This document shows, piece by piece, positions 1-7,280 of a stretch of DNA of 12,623 nucleotides. The stretch is from Legionellales bacterium. Its GTDB lineage: Bacteria; Pseudomonadota; Gammaproteobacteria; Berkiellales; Berkiellaceae. Position 1 is the stretch's first letter. Each line of letters begins with the position of its first letter. The notes beneath the pieces were generated by a model, which saw nothing but the letters and a program-made list of their open reading frames with translations, was not told the origin of the DNA and searched no databases. A program made the position numbers and the translations under genes. The DNA lies in the NCBI GenBank assembly GCA_023266435.1, contig JAHFQF010000051.1:1-12623 (forward strand), given 5' to 3'.

Positions 1-762
1 CAAGGGTAACAGCAGCGTTAAGACCATCAGTAAACGTCGATACCAAGTGATACTAAAGAGCCATTTTGTCAGTGGCAGCAATAGACCAAATCCTATTGCG
101 AGCACAATGGCAGCTTTATTGTCTGATAAAATCAAAATGCAAAAACAAAAGAGTAAACCAAGCCAATAATACTTGGCTTTCTGTAGCCAATTGAAACCGA
201 TCAACACAATGGGCAATAAAAACAACCCATAAAAGGCTAAAAAATCCTCAAAGTCATACGGTTTGGGCAGATCGAAGTGTTTACCCCACAGTGTTACAAA
301 AGTCACAATACTGGTCATGCTTAGGGCTGTGGCTACGAGGATTAAGCGTGGGATTCTGGTGACTTTAATCAGTAACATCCCTGCCAGTAATGCGCTGGTA
401 CTGAGGAACCAAAAAATTCCCTGCCCCAACTCAGCACTGCCAAACAGCGTCAACATCGGAATTGGCCGTAAAGGTGCAAATAATGCACTGATGCTCGCGA
501 TTAGAAAAAAGAGCAAGACTAAGGGGTGCTGTACAGCATGTTTAAATAGCAGTGGATGCGAAGGAAAGAGACATAAAGCGCCTGCTAAGCATAGGCCGCC
601 CGAAGTGTATAAAATGACAAGCGGCATCTCTACTTGAAACCAATGGCCGTGGCTCAGCGGGGGGAAGCAAAAGAAAGGCATCATTAAACTCAGCAATAAG
701 CCGCTGGTAATGAGTAATACAGCAATAGGAGGTAGACGATGGCTACGCTGAGTTAAAGTCAT
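1..762 (-). CDS. O-antigen ligase/polymerase-like polytopic membrane protein, 5' part only
   Basis: The complementary strand is open without a stop from an ATG at 762-760 to the left edge, giving 254 codons; the 3' end lies outside the window. The product is strongly hydrophobic, with about eight or nine predicted membrane segments (roughly residues 12-34, 44-66, 78-95, 110-131, 137-157, 170-190, 196-214, 216-235 and 240 onward). A short loop around residues 96-112 carries a Phe-Gly-Ser-Ala-Glu-Leu-Gly-Gln-Gly stretch. Many bacterial O-antigen ligase or Wzy-like proteins have a comparable LxGSxxxGxG-type loop after their third helix. This suggests an inner-membrane enzyme handling undecaprenyl-linked glycans. 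The diagnostic large periplasmic loop and catalytic residues would lie in the missing C-terminal half, so the family call is tentative. An AGGA at 778-781 lies about 14 nt upstream of the ATG, farther than usual for a ribosome binding site. The gene is divergent from the export operon. Confidence 0.6.
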   Translation of the reverse strand, partial: MTLTQRSHRLPPIAVLLITSGLLLSLMMPFFCFPPLSHGHWFQVEMPLVILYTSGGLCLAGALCLFPSHPLLFKHAVQHPLVLLFFLIASISALFAPLRPIPMLTLFGSAELGQGIFWFLSTSALLAGMLLIKVTRIPRLILVATALSMTSIVTFVTLWGKHFDLPKPYDFEDFLAFYGLFLLPIVLIGFNWLQKAKYYWLGLLFCFCILILSDNKAAIVLAIGFGLLLPLTKWLFSITWYRRLLMVLTLLLPL

Positions 763-918
763 ATAGTAGTAACAAATCCTTGTTCAATGGTAACCCTTCT
801 TCAATTTAAAACCCCAAACTGCGGTTCCTTAAATTTGTTAAAGAGTGTAACACTAACTTTCGCTGACTGGCTATTTTGATGGAGATAAAGTTGCTACAAG
901 TTGGATAGATAGTATAAC
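763..918. promoter_or_regulatory. Divergent intergenic region between the membrane-protein gene and the export operon
   Basis: This 156-bp gap lies between two divergently transcribed genes and must hold both promoters. It contains an imperfect inverted repeat: AATTTAA at 803-809 pairs with TTAAATT at 829-835, and an inner ACC at 811-813 pairs with GGT at 823-825. That could be a small operator or a chance AT-rich hairpin. A good Shine-Dalgarno-like GGAGATAAAG at 881-890 is not followed by a usable start for either gene. No regulator gene is adjacent. Confidence 0.5.
891..918 (+). promoter_or_regulatory. Candidate sigma70 promoter for the export operon
   Basis: TTGCTA at 891-896 (four of six matches to the -35 consensus) is followed after 16 bp by TATAAC at 913-918 (five of six matches to the -10 consensus). 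The -10 box abuts the ATG at 919, so transcription from here would begin inside the annotated coding region. That favours a downstream translation start for the TolC-like gene if this promoter is real. It is read from the sequence only, and AT-rich DNA produces such matches by chance. Confidence 0.3.
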
Positions 919-2385
919 ATGAGCGCAGGTACAGAATCAGTAGTAAGTAGTCCTATTTTGAGAAAGAATGCAAACTTATTTATTTTGCCCATGCTGTTAC
1001 TTTTCTTTTTTGGACACGCTCAAGCGGAAGAATACTCCCTGGAGGAACTAGTGAAGCTAGGCATCCAAAAAAGCCATCTTTCACATAATGCCAATGACCA
1101 ATGGGATCAAGCGCAGTATGATTATCGAGTTAGCCGTCAGGAATTTGTGCCCAAGTGGTTCTTAAACACTGGTAGTTCTATGTCTTGGAATAGAACCAAC
1201 GGCAATGATCTACAAAATCGACAACTCTCTGTAGGTACCTCAGTACAGATGAAGACACCATTAGGTACACGGCTTGATTTATTGGCGTCACAGGGTGTCG
1301 TCGGTGGAGATACCGATCAAGCTGTAAGCACCAGTGCGGGCGTGCGCTTAACACAGCCCTTGTTAAAGCACTCAGGTTGGGCCTTGAATGCTGTACCCAG
1401 ACGTCAAGCAGATGTGCAGTTTAAAATGAATCAGCTTCAATATGAGGACAGTCTTGCAGAGCTGGTTGATAGCATCATCATGCAATACTATCTGTATCAA
1501 CAAAGTCTGCTTCAACAACATATTCATCAACAACAAAGTGAGCAGGCACAACAATTTTTAGATAAATTAAAATTGCAAATTGAAGCAGGTCGCGCAGCGC
1601 CTAATGAATACTTACAGGCAGAGTTAGAACTAGCCAAGCAACAGCAACAGAGCATAGAGATTAAGCGCGAAATGGACAAACAATATCGTGCTTTATTATT
1701 AGTTGTTGGGTTATCTGAAACAGATCAGCCAACAATTCAGGCATTCAGTCTGCCTAATTATGCGTTGCTGGAAGAAGATCAGGCATTAGAATTACTCTTA
1801 GCCAATAATATGCAAATTCAACAGTTTAAAACTCAGCTAAAAACATTAGAATACCAAGCGCTCTTAGCAAAAGATGACTTGCGTTGGGAGCTTGATTTAT
1901 CTAGTGAATTTTCTATGACTGGCAGCGACGCCAGTTTTAAAAATTCCACACAGGACTTTATAAAAAACCAAGATGGGCGCAAACTCGTTGCGTTACAGCT
2001 TAAAATTCCTTTGGGCGACAAATTATCCAGGGAACAAACATTGCATCAAAATCACCAAATGTTAAAAATCTTAAAACGCAATATGAGTTACGCGGAACAA
2101 CAACTGACCCAAAATTTACATGAGTACTATGCTGACATTGAAGCCAAACAGCGACAGTTGGCTTTTAGTGAACAAGCGGTTTCCTTAGCAGAGAAGAGTT
2201 GGCAAAATGCCAAATTTAAACTAGAATCTGGCAGGAGTTCTGTTTTTGAAGTGCTGTCTTTGCAAACACAAAAAGCACAAGCGCAAATGAATCATATCCA
2301 ATCACAGATGGCACTCAGTCTGGCGTATGCGGCGTTAGATCGCCAATTAGGTAAAACCTTGAGTCGTTGGGGGATACGTGAGTAA
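919..2385 (+). CDS. TolC-family outer-membrane efflux protein
   Basis: The 488-residue product is an outer-membrane factor (OEP family), expected to trimerise into the beta-barrel plus periplasmic alpha-tunnel that forms the exit duct of a tripartite exporter. Residues 20-36 form a hydrophobic signal sequence ending His-Ala-Gln-Ala before Glu-Glu. The mature protein has two OEP repeats of long glutamine-rich amphipathic helices. The family-typical C-terminal helix pair is near residues 425-475 (ESGRSSVFEVLSLQTQKAQ followed by an Ala/Gln-rich helix). The N-region before the signal core is unusually long from the ATG at 919, which also lacks a clear ribosome binding site. An in-frame stop at 910-912 excludes earlier starts. 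A TTG at 958 would give a textbook signal peptide beginning Met-Arg-Lys-Asn, and ATG 991 is another option. It is the first gene of a four-gene overlapping operon and overlaps the adaptor gene by 8 nt. Confidence 0.88.
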   Translation: MSAGTESVVSSPILRKNANLFILPMLLLFFFGHAQAEEYSLEELVKLGIQKSHLSHNANDQWDQAQYDYRVSRQEFVPKWFLNTGSSMSWNRTNGNDLQNRQLSVGTSVQMKTPLGTRLDLLASQGVVGGDTDQAVSTSAGVRLTQPLLKHSGWALNAVPRRQADVQFKMNQLQYEDSLAELVDSIIMQYYLYQQSLLQQHIHQQQSEQAQQFLDKLKLQIEAGRAAPNEYLQAELELAKQQQQSIEIKREMDKQYRALLLVVGLSETDQPTIQAFSLPNYALLEEDQALELLLANNMQIQQFKTQLKTLEYQALLAKDDLRWELDLSSEFSMTGSDASFKNSTQDFIKNQDGRKLVALQLKIPLGDKLSREQTLHQNHQMLKILKRNMSYAEQQLTQNLHEYYADIEAKQRQLAFSEQAVSLAEKSWQNAKFKLESGRSSVFEVLSLQTQKAQAQMNHIQSQMALSLAYAALDRQLGKTLSRWGIRE

Positions 2386-3592
2386 AGCTGTCATCAAACT
2401 TTTCGTCGTGCTTGCTTTACTCTGTATAGGGACAACAGTGGCTTCGGCTGAGGATTTAATAGTAAAGCCGCAGACACTCAAGCAAGCTTTAAAATTTAAA
2501 GGGCGTTTAATGCCTGCCACACTGATCGCGGTCACAGCACCGGCGACAGGTGTGGTACAGGCGATGCCCATCAAATTTGGTCAATCTGTTACGCAAGATC
2601 AATTATTATTTCAACTCGGAAGTGCTCAGTTGCCCAAATCGCATGAAGAAGCAAAACAGCATTTGGCTGCAGCAAAATCCCGGGTCGAAGAATTAAAACA
2701 GTGGAACTATCAAGTAGAAGCACAGCAACTACAATACCAAATCACCCGCTCTCATTCAGAAGTAGAGCGTATCAGTGCGCGTTATGAGCAAACCCAAAAA
2801 TTATTTTCTGCAGGCATTATCTCTAAAGAAGAATGTGTACAAGAGCAGAGAATGCTAGAAGACGCGAAACAAAACCATCGTTATCTGGAGCTCATGTACA
2901 GTAAGTTAAAACAATCCAGTGAAGGTAAATTGTATCAAGATGCCGAACAAGCGCTGAAAATTGCAAAGGCAGAGCTAGCGGCCATTGAAGCGCAGATAAA
3001 GGCATTAACACTGCATGCCTCTGAAGCAGGTATTTTACTACCACCAGCAAACTCCAAAGGGGATCTGCCTACTTCAACTTTAGTAGGACAATCGGTGAAT
3101 GCAGGCGACTTATTGGGATATTTAGGCTCTACGCATCGTTGGACAGTAGAATTATTAATCGATGAAGCAGACATGCAAAATTTGACTGAAAACCAAGCAG
3201 TCTCTATTCATTTGCCTGCAGCACCTTCGGCGGTACTGACTGGCAAAGTATCGCAGATTAATAGAAATCAGCTTAAAGCCAGTAATACGAATTTTATACA
3301 ATATCCAGTGACCATTGAGGTGGATCCTTTGCCAGAGGCTTTAAAAAATCAAGTCTGGTTTGGGATGTCTGCTCAAGTCATGGCAAATTTCGAAAAGGCC
3401 AACACTTTGCTTGTACCTAAAACAGCCATACGCATTGATAAAGAAGGTGCTTGGGTCATGGTAAAAAAATCAGGTAAGCAGACAGCTAAATTAATACAGC
3501 TAGGAAAAATTACGTGGGATGAGGCGGAAATTGTAAATGGCTTAGAAGAGGGAGATACGCTTGTTACCCCTTATCCAGCTACAGGCGCTTAG
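2378..3592 (+). CDS. Periplasmic adaptor (membrane fusion protein, HlyD/MacA-like)
   Basis: The 404-residue product should bridge the inner-membrane ABC permease to the TolC-like duct. Residues 1-24 are a Sec signal peptide ending Ala-Ser-Ala before Glu-Asp. Cys16 is preceded by Leu-Leu, so it does not make a lipobox. Residues about 48-75 form the first half of a lipoyl-like domain (APATGVVQAMPIKFGQSV). A long coiled-coil hairpin follows at about 85-210, with a LFSAGIISKEE turn-like segment. The second lipoyl half is near 210-250 (VGQSVNAGDLLGYLGS). Beta-barrel and membrane-proximal domains then run to the end, with LVPKTAIR near residue 345. Translation starts at GTG 2378, overlapping the preceding gene by 8 nt, with GGGGGA at 2369-2374 as a close ribosome binding site. 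The fold assignment is firm. MacA-type and HlyD-type adaptors cannot be separated by sequence reading alone, but the neighbouring MacB-like permease favours a MacA-like role. Confidence 0.87.
   Translation: MSKAVIKLFVVLALLCIGTTVASAEDLIVKPQTLKQALKFKGRLMPATLIAVTAPATGVVQAMPIKFGQSVTQDQLLFQLGSAQLPKSHEEAKQHLAAAKSRVEELKQWNYQVEAQQLQYQITRSHSEVERISARYEQTQKLFSAGIISKEECVQEQRMLEDAKQNHRYLELMYSKLKQSSEGKLYQDAEQALKIAKAELAAIEAQIKALTLHASEAGILLPPANSKGDLPTSTLVGQSVNAGDLLGYLGSTHRWTVELLIDEADMQNLTENQAVSIHLPAAPSAVLTGKVSQINRNQLKASNTNFIQYPVTIEVDPLPEALKNQVWFGMSAQVMANFEKANTLLVPKTAIRIDKEGAWVMVKKSGKQTAKLIQLGKITWDEAEIVNGLEEGDTLVTPYPATGA
3548..3554 (+). promoter_or_regulatory. Ribosome binding site fixing the TTG start of the ABC ATPase
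   Basis: GAGGGAG lies inside the 3' end of the adaptor gene, 6 nt upstream of TTG 3561. It is the best Shine-Dalgarno match in the operon. It supports initiation at a TTG codon even though this makes a 32-nt overlap with the upstream gene. Confidence 0.6.
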
Positions 3593-4226
3593 TAAATCCT
3601 ATACCAATCAAGTGGTGTTAGATAATATCCACTTGGATATCCATACAACGGACAGTATTGTCTTGTTAGGTTCATCAGGCAGTGGAAAAAGCACGCTACT
3701 GAATCTCATTGGTTTGTTAGATACACCTACTCACGGGCAGTATCTTTTGTCAGGGAAACCAGTGAATACCTTGTCTATTACTGAAAAAGCGCATCTGAGA
3801 AATCATCAATTTGGTTACGTGTTTCAGCAGTTTCATTTGATTAATAACCTAACCATTTTTGATAATATCGCCTTGCCACTCAGATACCGTGGCCTTGCGA
3901 CAGACATTATTCAAGAAAAAGTTGAGACGATGCTCGATCGCTTACAGCTGAAACAATTAAGTCAGCGTTACCCACTCACTTTGTCAGGAGGACAAAAACA
4001 GCGTATTGCCATTGCCAGAGCGTTGATAGGTAATCCTAAAGTCATTCTTGCAGATGAGCCAACCGGTGCTTTGGATTCAAAGACTGCTGCGATGATCATG
4101 GAGCTGTTGTTAGAGTTACAGCAAACTTTTTCAGCGGCTTTAATTTTAGTGACGCATGATGAGCGCTTGGCTGAGCACTGTACTAGACGCTATTATTTAC
4201 AGGCAGGACAGCTATGCGTTTTGTAG
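3561..4226 (+). CDS. ABC transporter ATP-binding protein (MacB/LolD-type)
   Basis: This 221-residue cytoplasmic ATPase energises the adjacent permease. All signature elements are present and apparently intact: Walker A GSSGSGKST at residues 37-45, Q-loop glutamine at 89-90, signature LSGGQ at 141-145, Walker B VILADE at 161-166 with catalytic Glu166, D-loop GALD at 169-172, and H-loop His199. The DEPTGALDSK context is typical of the MacB/LolD/FtsE group of ATPases that pair with FtsX-fold permeases. The length is normal for a stand-alone subunit, so ATPase and permease are separate here, unlike the fused MacB of E. coli. Translation probably starts at TTG 3561, backed by a strong ribosome binding site. 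The gene overlaps the adaptor by 32 nt and the permease by 13 nt, implying translational coupling and fixed stoichiometry. Confidence 0.92.
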   Translation: MLPLIQLQALSKSYTNQVVLDNIHLDIHTTDSIVLLGSSGSGKSTLLNLIGLLDTPTHGQYLLSGKPVNTLSITEKAHLRNHQFGYVFQQFHLINNLTIFDNIALPLRYRGLATDIIQEKVETMLDRLQLKQLSQRYPLTLSGGQKQRIAIARALIGNPKVILADEPTGALDSKTAAMIMELLLELQQTFSAALILVTHDERLAEHCTRRYYLQAGQLCVL

Positions 4227-5389
4227 ACAGTATTCGATATTACTGGAAGGTGAATCCTGTTCAAACAGTGATTTTAATTCTCAGCGTTTCTATTGGCGTA
4301 GCCGCACTGGTTGCGATGATGCAGATTAAAGCCATGACTTTATCACAAATGCAGCAAAGACTTGCTCAATTAGGTGAGCATCACAGTTTATTGAGCATCA
4401 TGCCAAAGCCTTCTGTACAAGATAAAAGTACTCTGACTTTGACGTTGTCTGATGTAGAAAAAGCAGAGCATTGGTTACCTAACATTCAATTAATCCCCTA
4501 TCAACGCGTAGGATCACCTCTCATCGAGCCTGGTCGCAATCTGGATGCGGTCATGCTGTTTGGTACAGAGGATGCTTTTTTTGGCAGCTTGGGCCTGACT
4601 TTAGCACAGGGACGTTTTTTTTCAGCATTGGATGTAAATCAGCCCGTCATGATCGTGGGTCATGCAGTGGCGATGACTTTAGATCCTAAATTAGAACAAA
4701 TTACTGGTCGCTTTGTGCAAGTAGGGGAAAGGTTTTTCAAAATCATTGGCGTCTTGGCGCCGGTGATTGATCGCGATCCTTTCGAATACGATGTGAATCA
4801 AGGTGCATGGATTCCGTTGTCTGCGTTACCGCTGTTACAACAAGAGTTACACATTCAAGACATGATTGTTTATTATCCAAAACTGGCAAATCAGCAGGCC
4901 TTAGAATTAGTGAATGCACAATTTCCTAATCTTTTTCAAGACTATCAACATTGGCTACGCAACAATGAATGGCTATTGCAAGATTTAAAAAAACAAAGTG
5001 AGCAAGTGAGTTTGATGTTACAAGTCATTGCAATCATTACCAGTATTATGGCAATGAACAGTCTGATTAATGTCACTTTATTAAGCATTTGGCAACGTAG
5101 AGAAGAGTTTGGTATACGAATGGCCGTGGGTGCAACGCCCTGGCATCTGCTAAAAAGTTTATTAGAAGAGGCCATGACATTGAGCTCAATCGGTACTTTT
5201 ATTGGTTGTGTCTTGGGTTCCTGTGTAGTCTTCTACTTAAGTCAAGTGTGGCAATGGAGTTATGTCTTTTCTGTTGGCAGTGTAATATTCAGTAGTACCA
5301 TTGCGATTGTACTGATGAGTATTGCGGCTTGTTATCCAGCCTATCAAACGATTAAACTCAAACCCATCGAGCTATTACAAGCTCAATAA
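4214..5389 (+). CDS. ABC transporter permease, MacB/FtsX type
   Basis: This 391-residue inner-membrane subunit has the four-helix FtsX layout. TM1 is at about 18-37, followed by a periplasmic MacB-like domain of about 220 residues. Three C-terminal helices lie at about 264-288, 322-344 and 350-374. The cytoplasmic coupling segment after TM2 reads RREEFGIRMAVGATPWHLL, a hallmark of the family. The protein ends YPAYQTIKLKPIELLQAQ, matching the usual PA...kPieaLr ending. Such permeases do not carry substrate through the membrane; they act as mechanotransmitters driving periplasmic substrates into a TolC-type duct. Known cargoes of the family include macrolides, peptide toxins and lipids, and nothing here identifies this one's cargo. 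ATG 4214 has AGGAC just upstream and overlaps the ATPase gene by 13 nt. It is the last gene of the operon. Confidence 0.9.
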   Translation: MRFVDSIRYYWKVNPVQTVILILSVSIGVAALVAMMQIKAMTLSQMQQRLAQLGEHHSLLSIMPKPSVQDKSTLTLTLSDVEKAEHWLPNIQLIPYQRVGSPLIEPGRNLDAVMLFGTEDAFFGSLGLTLAQGRFFSALDVNQPVMIVGHAVAMTLDPKLEQITGRFVQVGERFFKIIGVLAPVIDRDPFEYDVNQGAWIPLSALPLLQQELHIQDMIVYYPKLANQQALELVNAQFPNLFQDYQHWLRNNEWLLQDLKKQSEQVSLMLQVIAIITSIMAMNSLINVTLLSIWQRREEFGIRMAVGATPWHLLKSLLEEAMTLSSIGTFIGCVLGSCVVFYLSQVWQWSYVFSVGSVIFSSTIAIVLMSIAACYPAYQTIKLKPIELLQAQ

Positions 5390-5417
5390 TAGACTCTTCT
5401 CGATTTAATTGAAGGCG

Positions 5418-5445
5418 CTGTTGAAAAACAGAGGCTCTGTTGCCT
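5418..5445 (+). other. Small overlapping hairpins just after the export operon
   Basis: CTGTT at 5418-5422 pairs with AACAG at 5427-5431 around a GAAA loop. AACAGAG at 5427-5433 can instead pair with CTCTGTT at 5435-5441, and AGGC at 5432-5435 with GCCT at 5442-5445. The hairpins start about 30 nt after the permease stop, where a transcription end would be expected. No T-run follows, so this is not a canonical intrinsic terminator. A Rho-dependent or processing role is only a guess. Confidence 0.3.
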
Positions 5446-5469
5446 AGCTGATAGTCTTAGGGGTTCAAT

Positions 5470-5682
5470 GTAAGCGTTCAAATAGTATCAAAGAAACCGA
5501 GCAGACCCGAGGATCTTTGCGTGAGCGAGCTTGAAGCTCAGCCGCCCTCACTCGGCCTTCGTTCACCCTCTCCCTCAAATAGTGGGAGAGAAGCTTTGAT
5601 AGACTGGCGGCTTTTGCGAGCGAAGTAGCAAAGATGCGAAGGTAGGCTGCCTGGCACTCCTGGATATCACTTGAACGCTTAC
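5470..5682. repeat. Foldback (MITE-like) element 1, 213 bp
   Basis: Perfect 12-bp terminal inverted repeats, GTAAGCGTTCAA at 5470-5481 and TTGAACGCTTAC at 5671-5682, bound the stretch. Three further complementary pairs nest inside in the same order: ATCTTTGC 5513-5520 with GCAAAGAT 5628-5635, GCCGCC 5541-5546 with GGCGGC 5606-5611, and CTCTCCC 5568-5574 with GGGAGAG 5584-5590. A local palindrome, GAGCTT-G-AAGCTC, is at 5527-5539. The whole stretch can fold into one long, interrupted hairpin and looks more GC-rich than its surroundings. No coding frame or clear target-site duplication is visible. It lies between the 3' ends of the export operon and glpD, and its right end overlaps the glpD stop codon. 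It could be a non-autonomous transposon remnant or a REP/BIME-type repeat that also helps end transcription from both sides. Confidence 0.65.
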
Positions 5683-7142
5683 GATTCTAAAGCTTCTATC
5701 GCATCTTTAGACAATGCCAAACCTAACTTTGTACGTCTCCATACAATGTCTTCAGCGTGTATTGCCCATTCGTGCTGCTTTAAATAGTCCCACTCTTTTT
5801 CATAGAGACTAGGGGCAATTTCTTTGCCCAAATCAGACAGTTGATTACAACCTGATAGTAAGGTGTCTATTAGGCTGCCATAGTTTTTAGTGTAACGGCG
5901 TAGTAAGGTAGGTGGTAGCCAAGCATACGCTTTCAGATCAATCGGATCGCCACCAGGTAAACGTAGTCGTGTGGTTTGACTGGGTTTAAGTGCTGGAAAA
6001 AAAGGACTTAACTGATTGACACAATGCTCTGAGATGGCCCTATAGGTGGTGAGTTTTCCACCATAAATTGTGAGGCAGGGTAATTGATGATCTGCATTGG
6101 TCTCTAATGTTAAGACATGCTCTCTGGTATTTGCAGACACTGATTTATTGTCTTCGTTCAGCAGCGTGCGTACGCCCGCCCAGTGATGACAAATGTCTTG
6201 TTTAGCAATCTTGTTTTTAAAATAATGATTATAGCCTGCTAATAAATATTGAATTTCCTCAGGAGAAATACAAACTTGATCAGGATCACCTTGGAAAGGA
6301 ATTTCTGTAGTACCAATCATAGTCCAATGGTGATGATAAGGTGTCACAAAGAAAACGCGCTGATCCAGAGGATGCTGCAATAAAAAGGCATAATGATGTG
6401 TGTATTGCTGAGGGATCACAATGTGACTGCCTTGCAGTAAGCGTAGTGTTAAGTGAGGTTGTAAATTGGATGTCCAAGGTCCGGTTGCGTTTACCAAACA
6501 TTTGGCTGTGATGCGCAGCTGTTCGCCAGTGTGCTTTTGGAGTTGAATATGCCAACGATCGCCAAGTCGCTCAAAGTGTACACATTGGCAGTAATTGAGT
6601 AAATTTGCTCCATATTGTTTGGCAAGCAAGGCGTTGATTAATACCAATCGGCTGTCATCTGTTTGGCAGTCATAGTAACAAAATCCACTACGATACTGTG
6701 CTAAAAGCGGATTTTGAGCGGGCTCTGTTTGTGTGAAGCGCAAAAAACGAGAACGGGGTAATCGGCGTTTTGCTAAGTGATCATACAAATATAAACCAGC
6801 ACGAATTACCCACTGAGCACGATGATGTGCTTGATGGGGTAGATAAAAAGGCAATGGTTTGACTAAATGTGGGGCGCGCTCTAATAAAATGGTTTGTTCC
6901 GCCAATGCTTCGCGTACCAAGTGAAAGTCCCAGTTTTCTAAATACCGCAACCCACCATGCACAAGCTTACTACTGGCAGAAGAAGTTGCCCAACCAAAGT
7001 CTTTTTTCTCAGCCAGACAAACAGATAAACCACGAGTGGCCGCTTCGGCAGCAATACCCACACCTAAGATACCACCACCAATTATCATCACATCATAATC
7101 ATTATTGAGCATCATCTGAGTATATACTGTTGGATAGAACAC
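5679..7142 (-). CDS. glpD: Aerobic glycerol-3-phosphate dehydrogenase
   Basis: This FAD enzyme on the cytoplasmic face of the inner membrane oxidises sn-glycerol 3-phosphate to DHAP and reduces the quinone pool. The N-terminal FAD-binding motif GGGILGVG is at residues 22-29, followed by Glu45 and TSSASSKLVHGGLRYLE at 53-69, which closely matches E. coli GlpD. Further family blocks are VNATGPW, LLQGSHIVIP, MIGTTEIPFQGDP, GVRTLL and the late IYGGKLTTYR. The C-terminal domain keeps SDLG and WRRTKLGL but ends about 15 residues earlier than E. coli GlpD as I remember it. The last codons coincide with foldback element 1. The 487-codon reading starts at GTG 7142. ATG codons at residues 10 and 11 (7115 and 7112) are good alternatives because family members usually begin a few residues before YDVxIIGGG. 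No strong ribosome binding site settles this. The gene is divergent from glpK, its pathway partner. Confidence 0.93.
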   Translation of the reverse strand: MFYPTVYTQMMLNNDYDVMIIGGGILGVGIAAEAATRGLSVCLAEKKDFGWATSSASSKLVHGGLRYLENWDFHLVREALAEQTILLERAPHLVKPLPFYLPHQAHHRAQWVIRAGLYLYDHLAKRRLPRSRFLRFTQTEPAQNPLLAQYRSGFCYYDCQTDDSRLVLINALLAKQYGANLLNYCQCVHFERLGDRWHIQLQKHTGEQLRITAKCLVNATGPWTSNLQPHLTLRLLQGSHIVIPQQYTHHYAFLLQHPLDQRVFFVTPYHHHWTMIGTTEIPFQGDPDQVCISPEEIQYLLAGYNHYFKNKIAKQDICHHWAGVRTLLNEDNKSVSANTREHVLTLETNADHQLPCLTIYGGKLTTYRAISEHCVNQLSPFFPALKPSQTTRLRLPGGDPIDLKAYAWLPPTLLRRYTKNYGSLIDTLLSGCNQLSDLGKEIAPSLYEKEWDYLKQHEWAIHAEDIVWRRTKLGLALSKDAIEALES

Positions 7143-7158
7143 TATTTTCTATACTATC

Positions 7159-7280
7159 AGGACTTATGCAAAACGCGAGCTGCTTTGTTAAAAACTTGCT
7201 CAAAATTCTCCAGTACGGCAGAGTACACTCGGGTTTTTCGCAAGTGTTTGCCTTGCATCTCATCGTGTTGCGTAAGTCCT
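7159..7280. mobile_element. Foldback (MITE-like) element 2 between glpD and glpK, 122 bp
   Basis: The 17-bp termini AGGACTTATGCAAAACG at 7159-7175 and CGTGTTGCGTAAGTCCT at 7264-7280 are complementary at 15 of 17 positions. Similarity between the arms continues inward: GAG and TGC blocks follow, and an ACTTGC near 7194-7199 is matched by GCAAGT near 7240-7245. The centre carries GTAC-GGCAGA-GTAC. The size, lack of coding capacity and terminal repeats fit a non-autonomous element moved in trans by an IS transposase. A clear target-site duplication is not visible. It ends 17 nt before the glpD GTG and 33 nt before the glpK ATG, so the promoters of both genes must lie within it or at its edges. 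Confidence 0.65.

Noticed and set aside
263..637. Plus-strand open frame of 124 codons
   Set aside because: It lies wholly opposite the minus-strand membrane-protein gene. Its translation is basic and low-complexity with no recognisable domain, while the opposite strand gives a continuous hydrophobic helix pattern.
891..908. Five-codon leader peptide (TTG start after GGAGATAAAG) before the TolC-like gene
   Set aside because: The ribosome binding site is good, but the frame is five codons long with a TTG start and no attenuator-like structure or amino-acid bias, so chance is more likely.
5568..5590. CTCTCCC/GGGAGAG hairpin as an intrinsic terminator
   Set aside because: No T-run follows on either strand, and the hairpin is the apex of a much longer foldback, so it is treated as part of the repeat element.
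5470..5682. Possible CRISPR or tandem repeat array in the GC-rich gap
   Set aside because: The repeats are inverted and nested, not direct and evenly spaced, and no cas genes are present.
6869..7108. Plus-strand open frame of 79 codons opposite the glpD 5' end
   Set aside because: It is antisense to the strongly conserved FAD-binding region of GlpD; a shadow frame.
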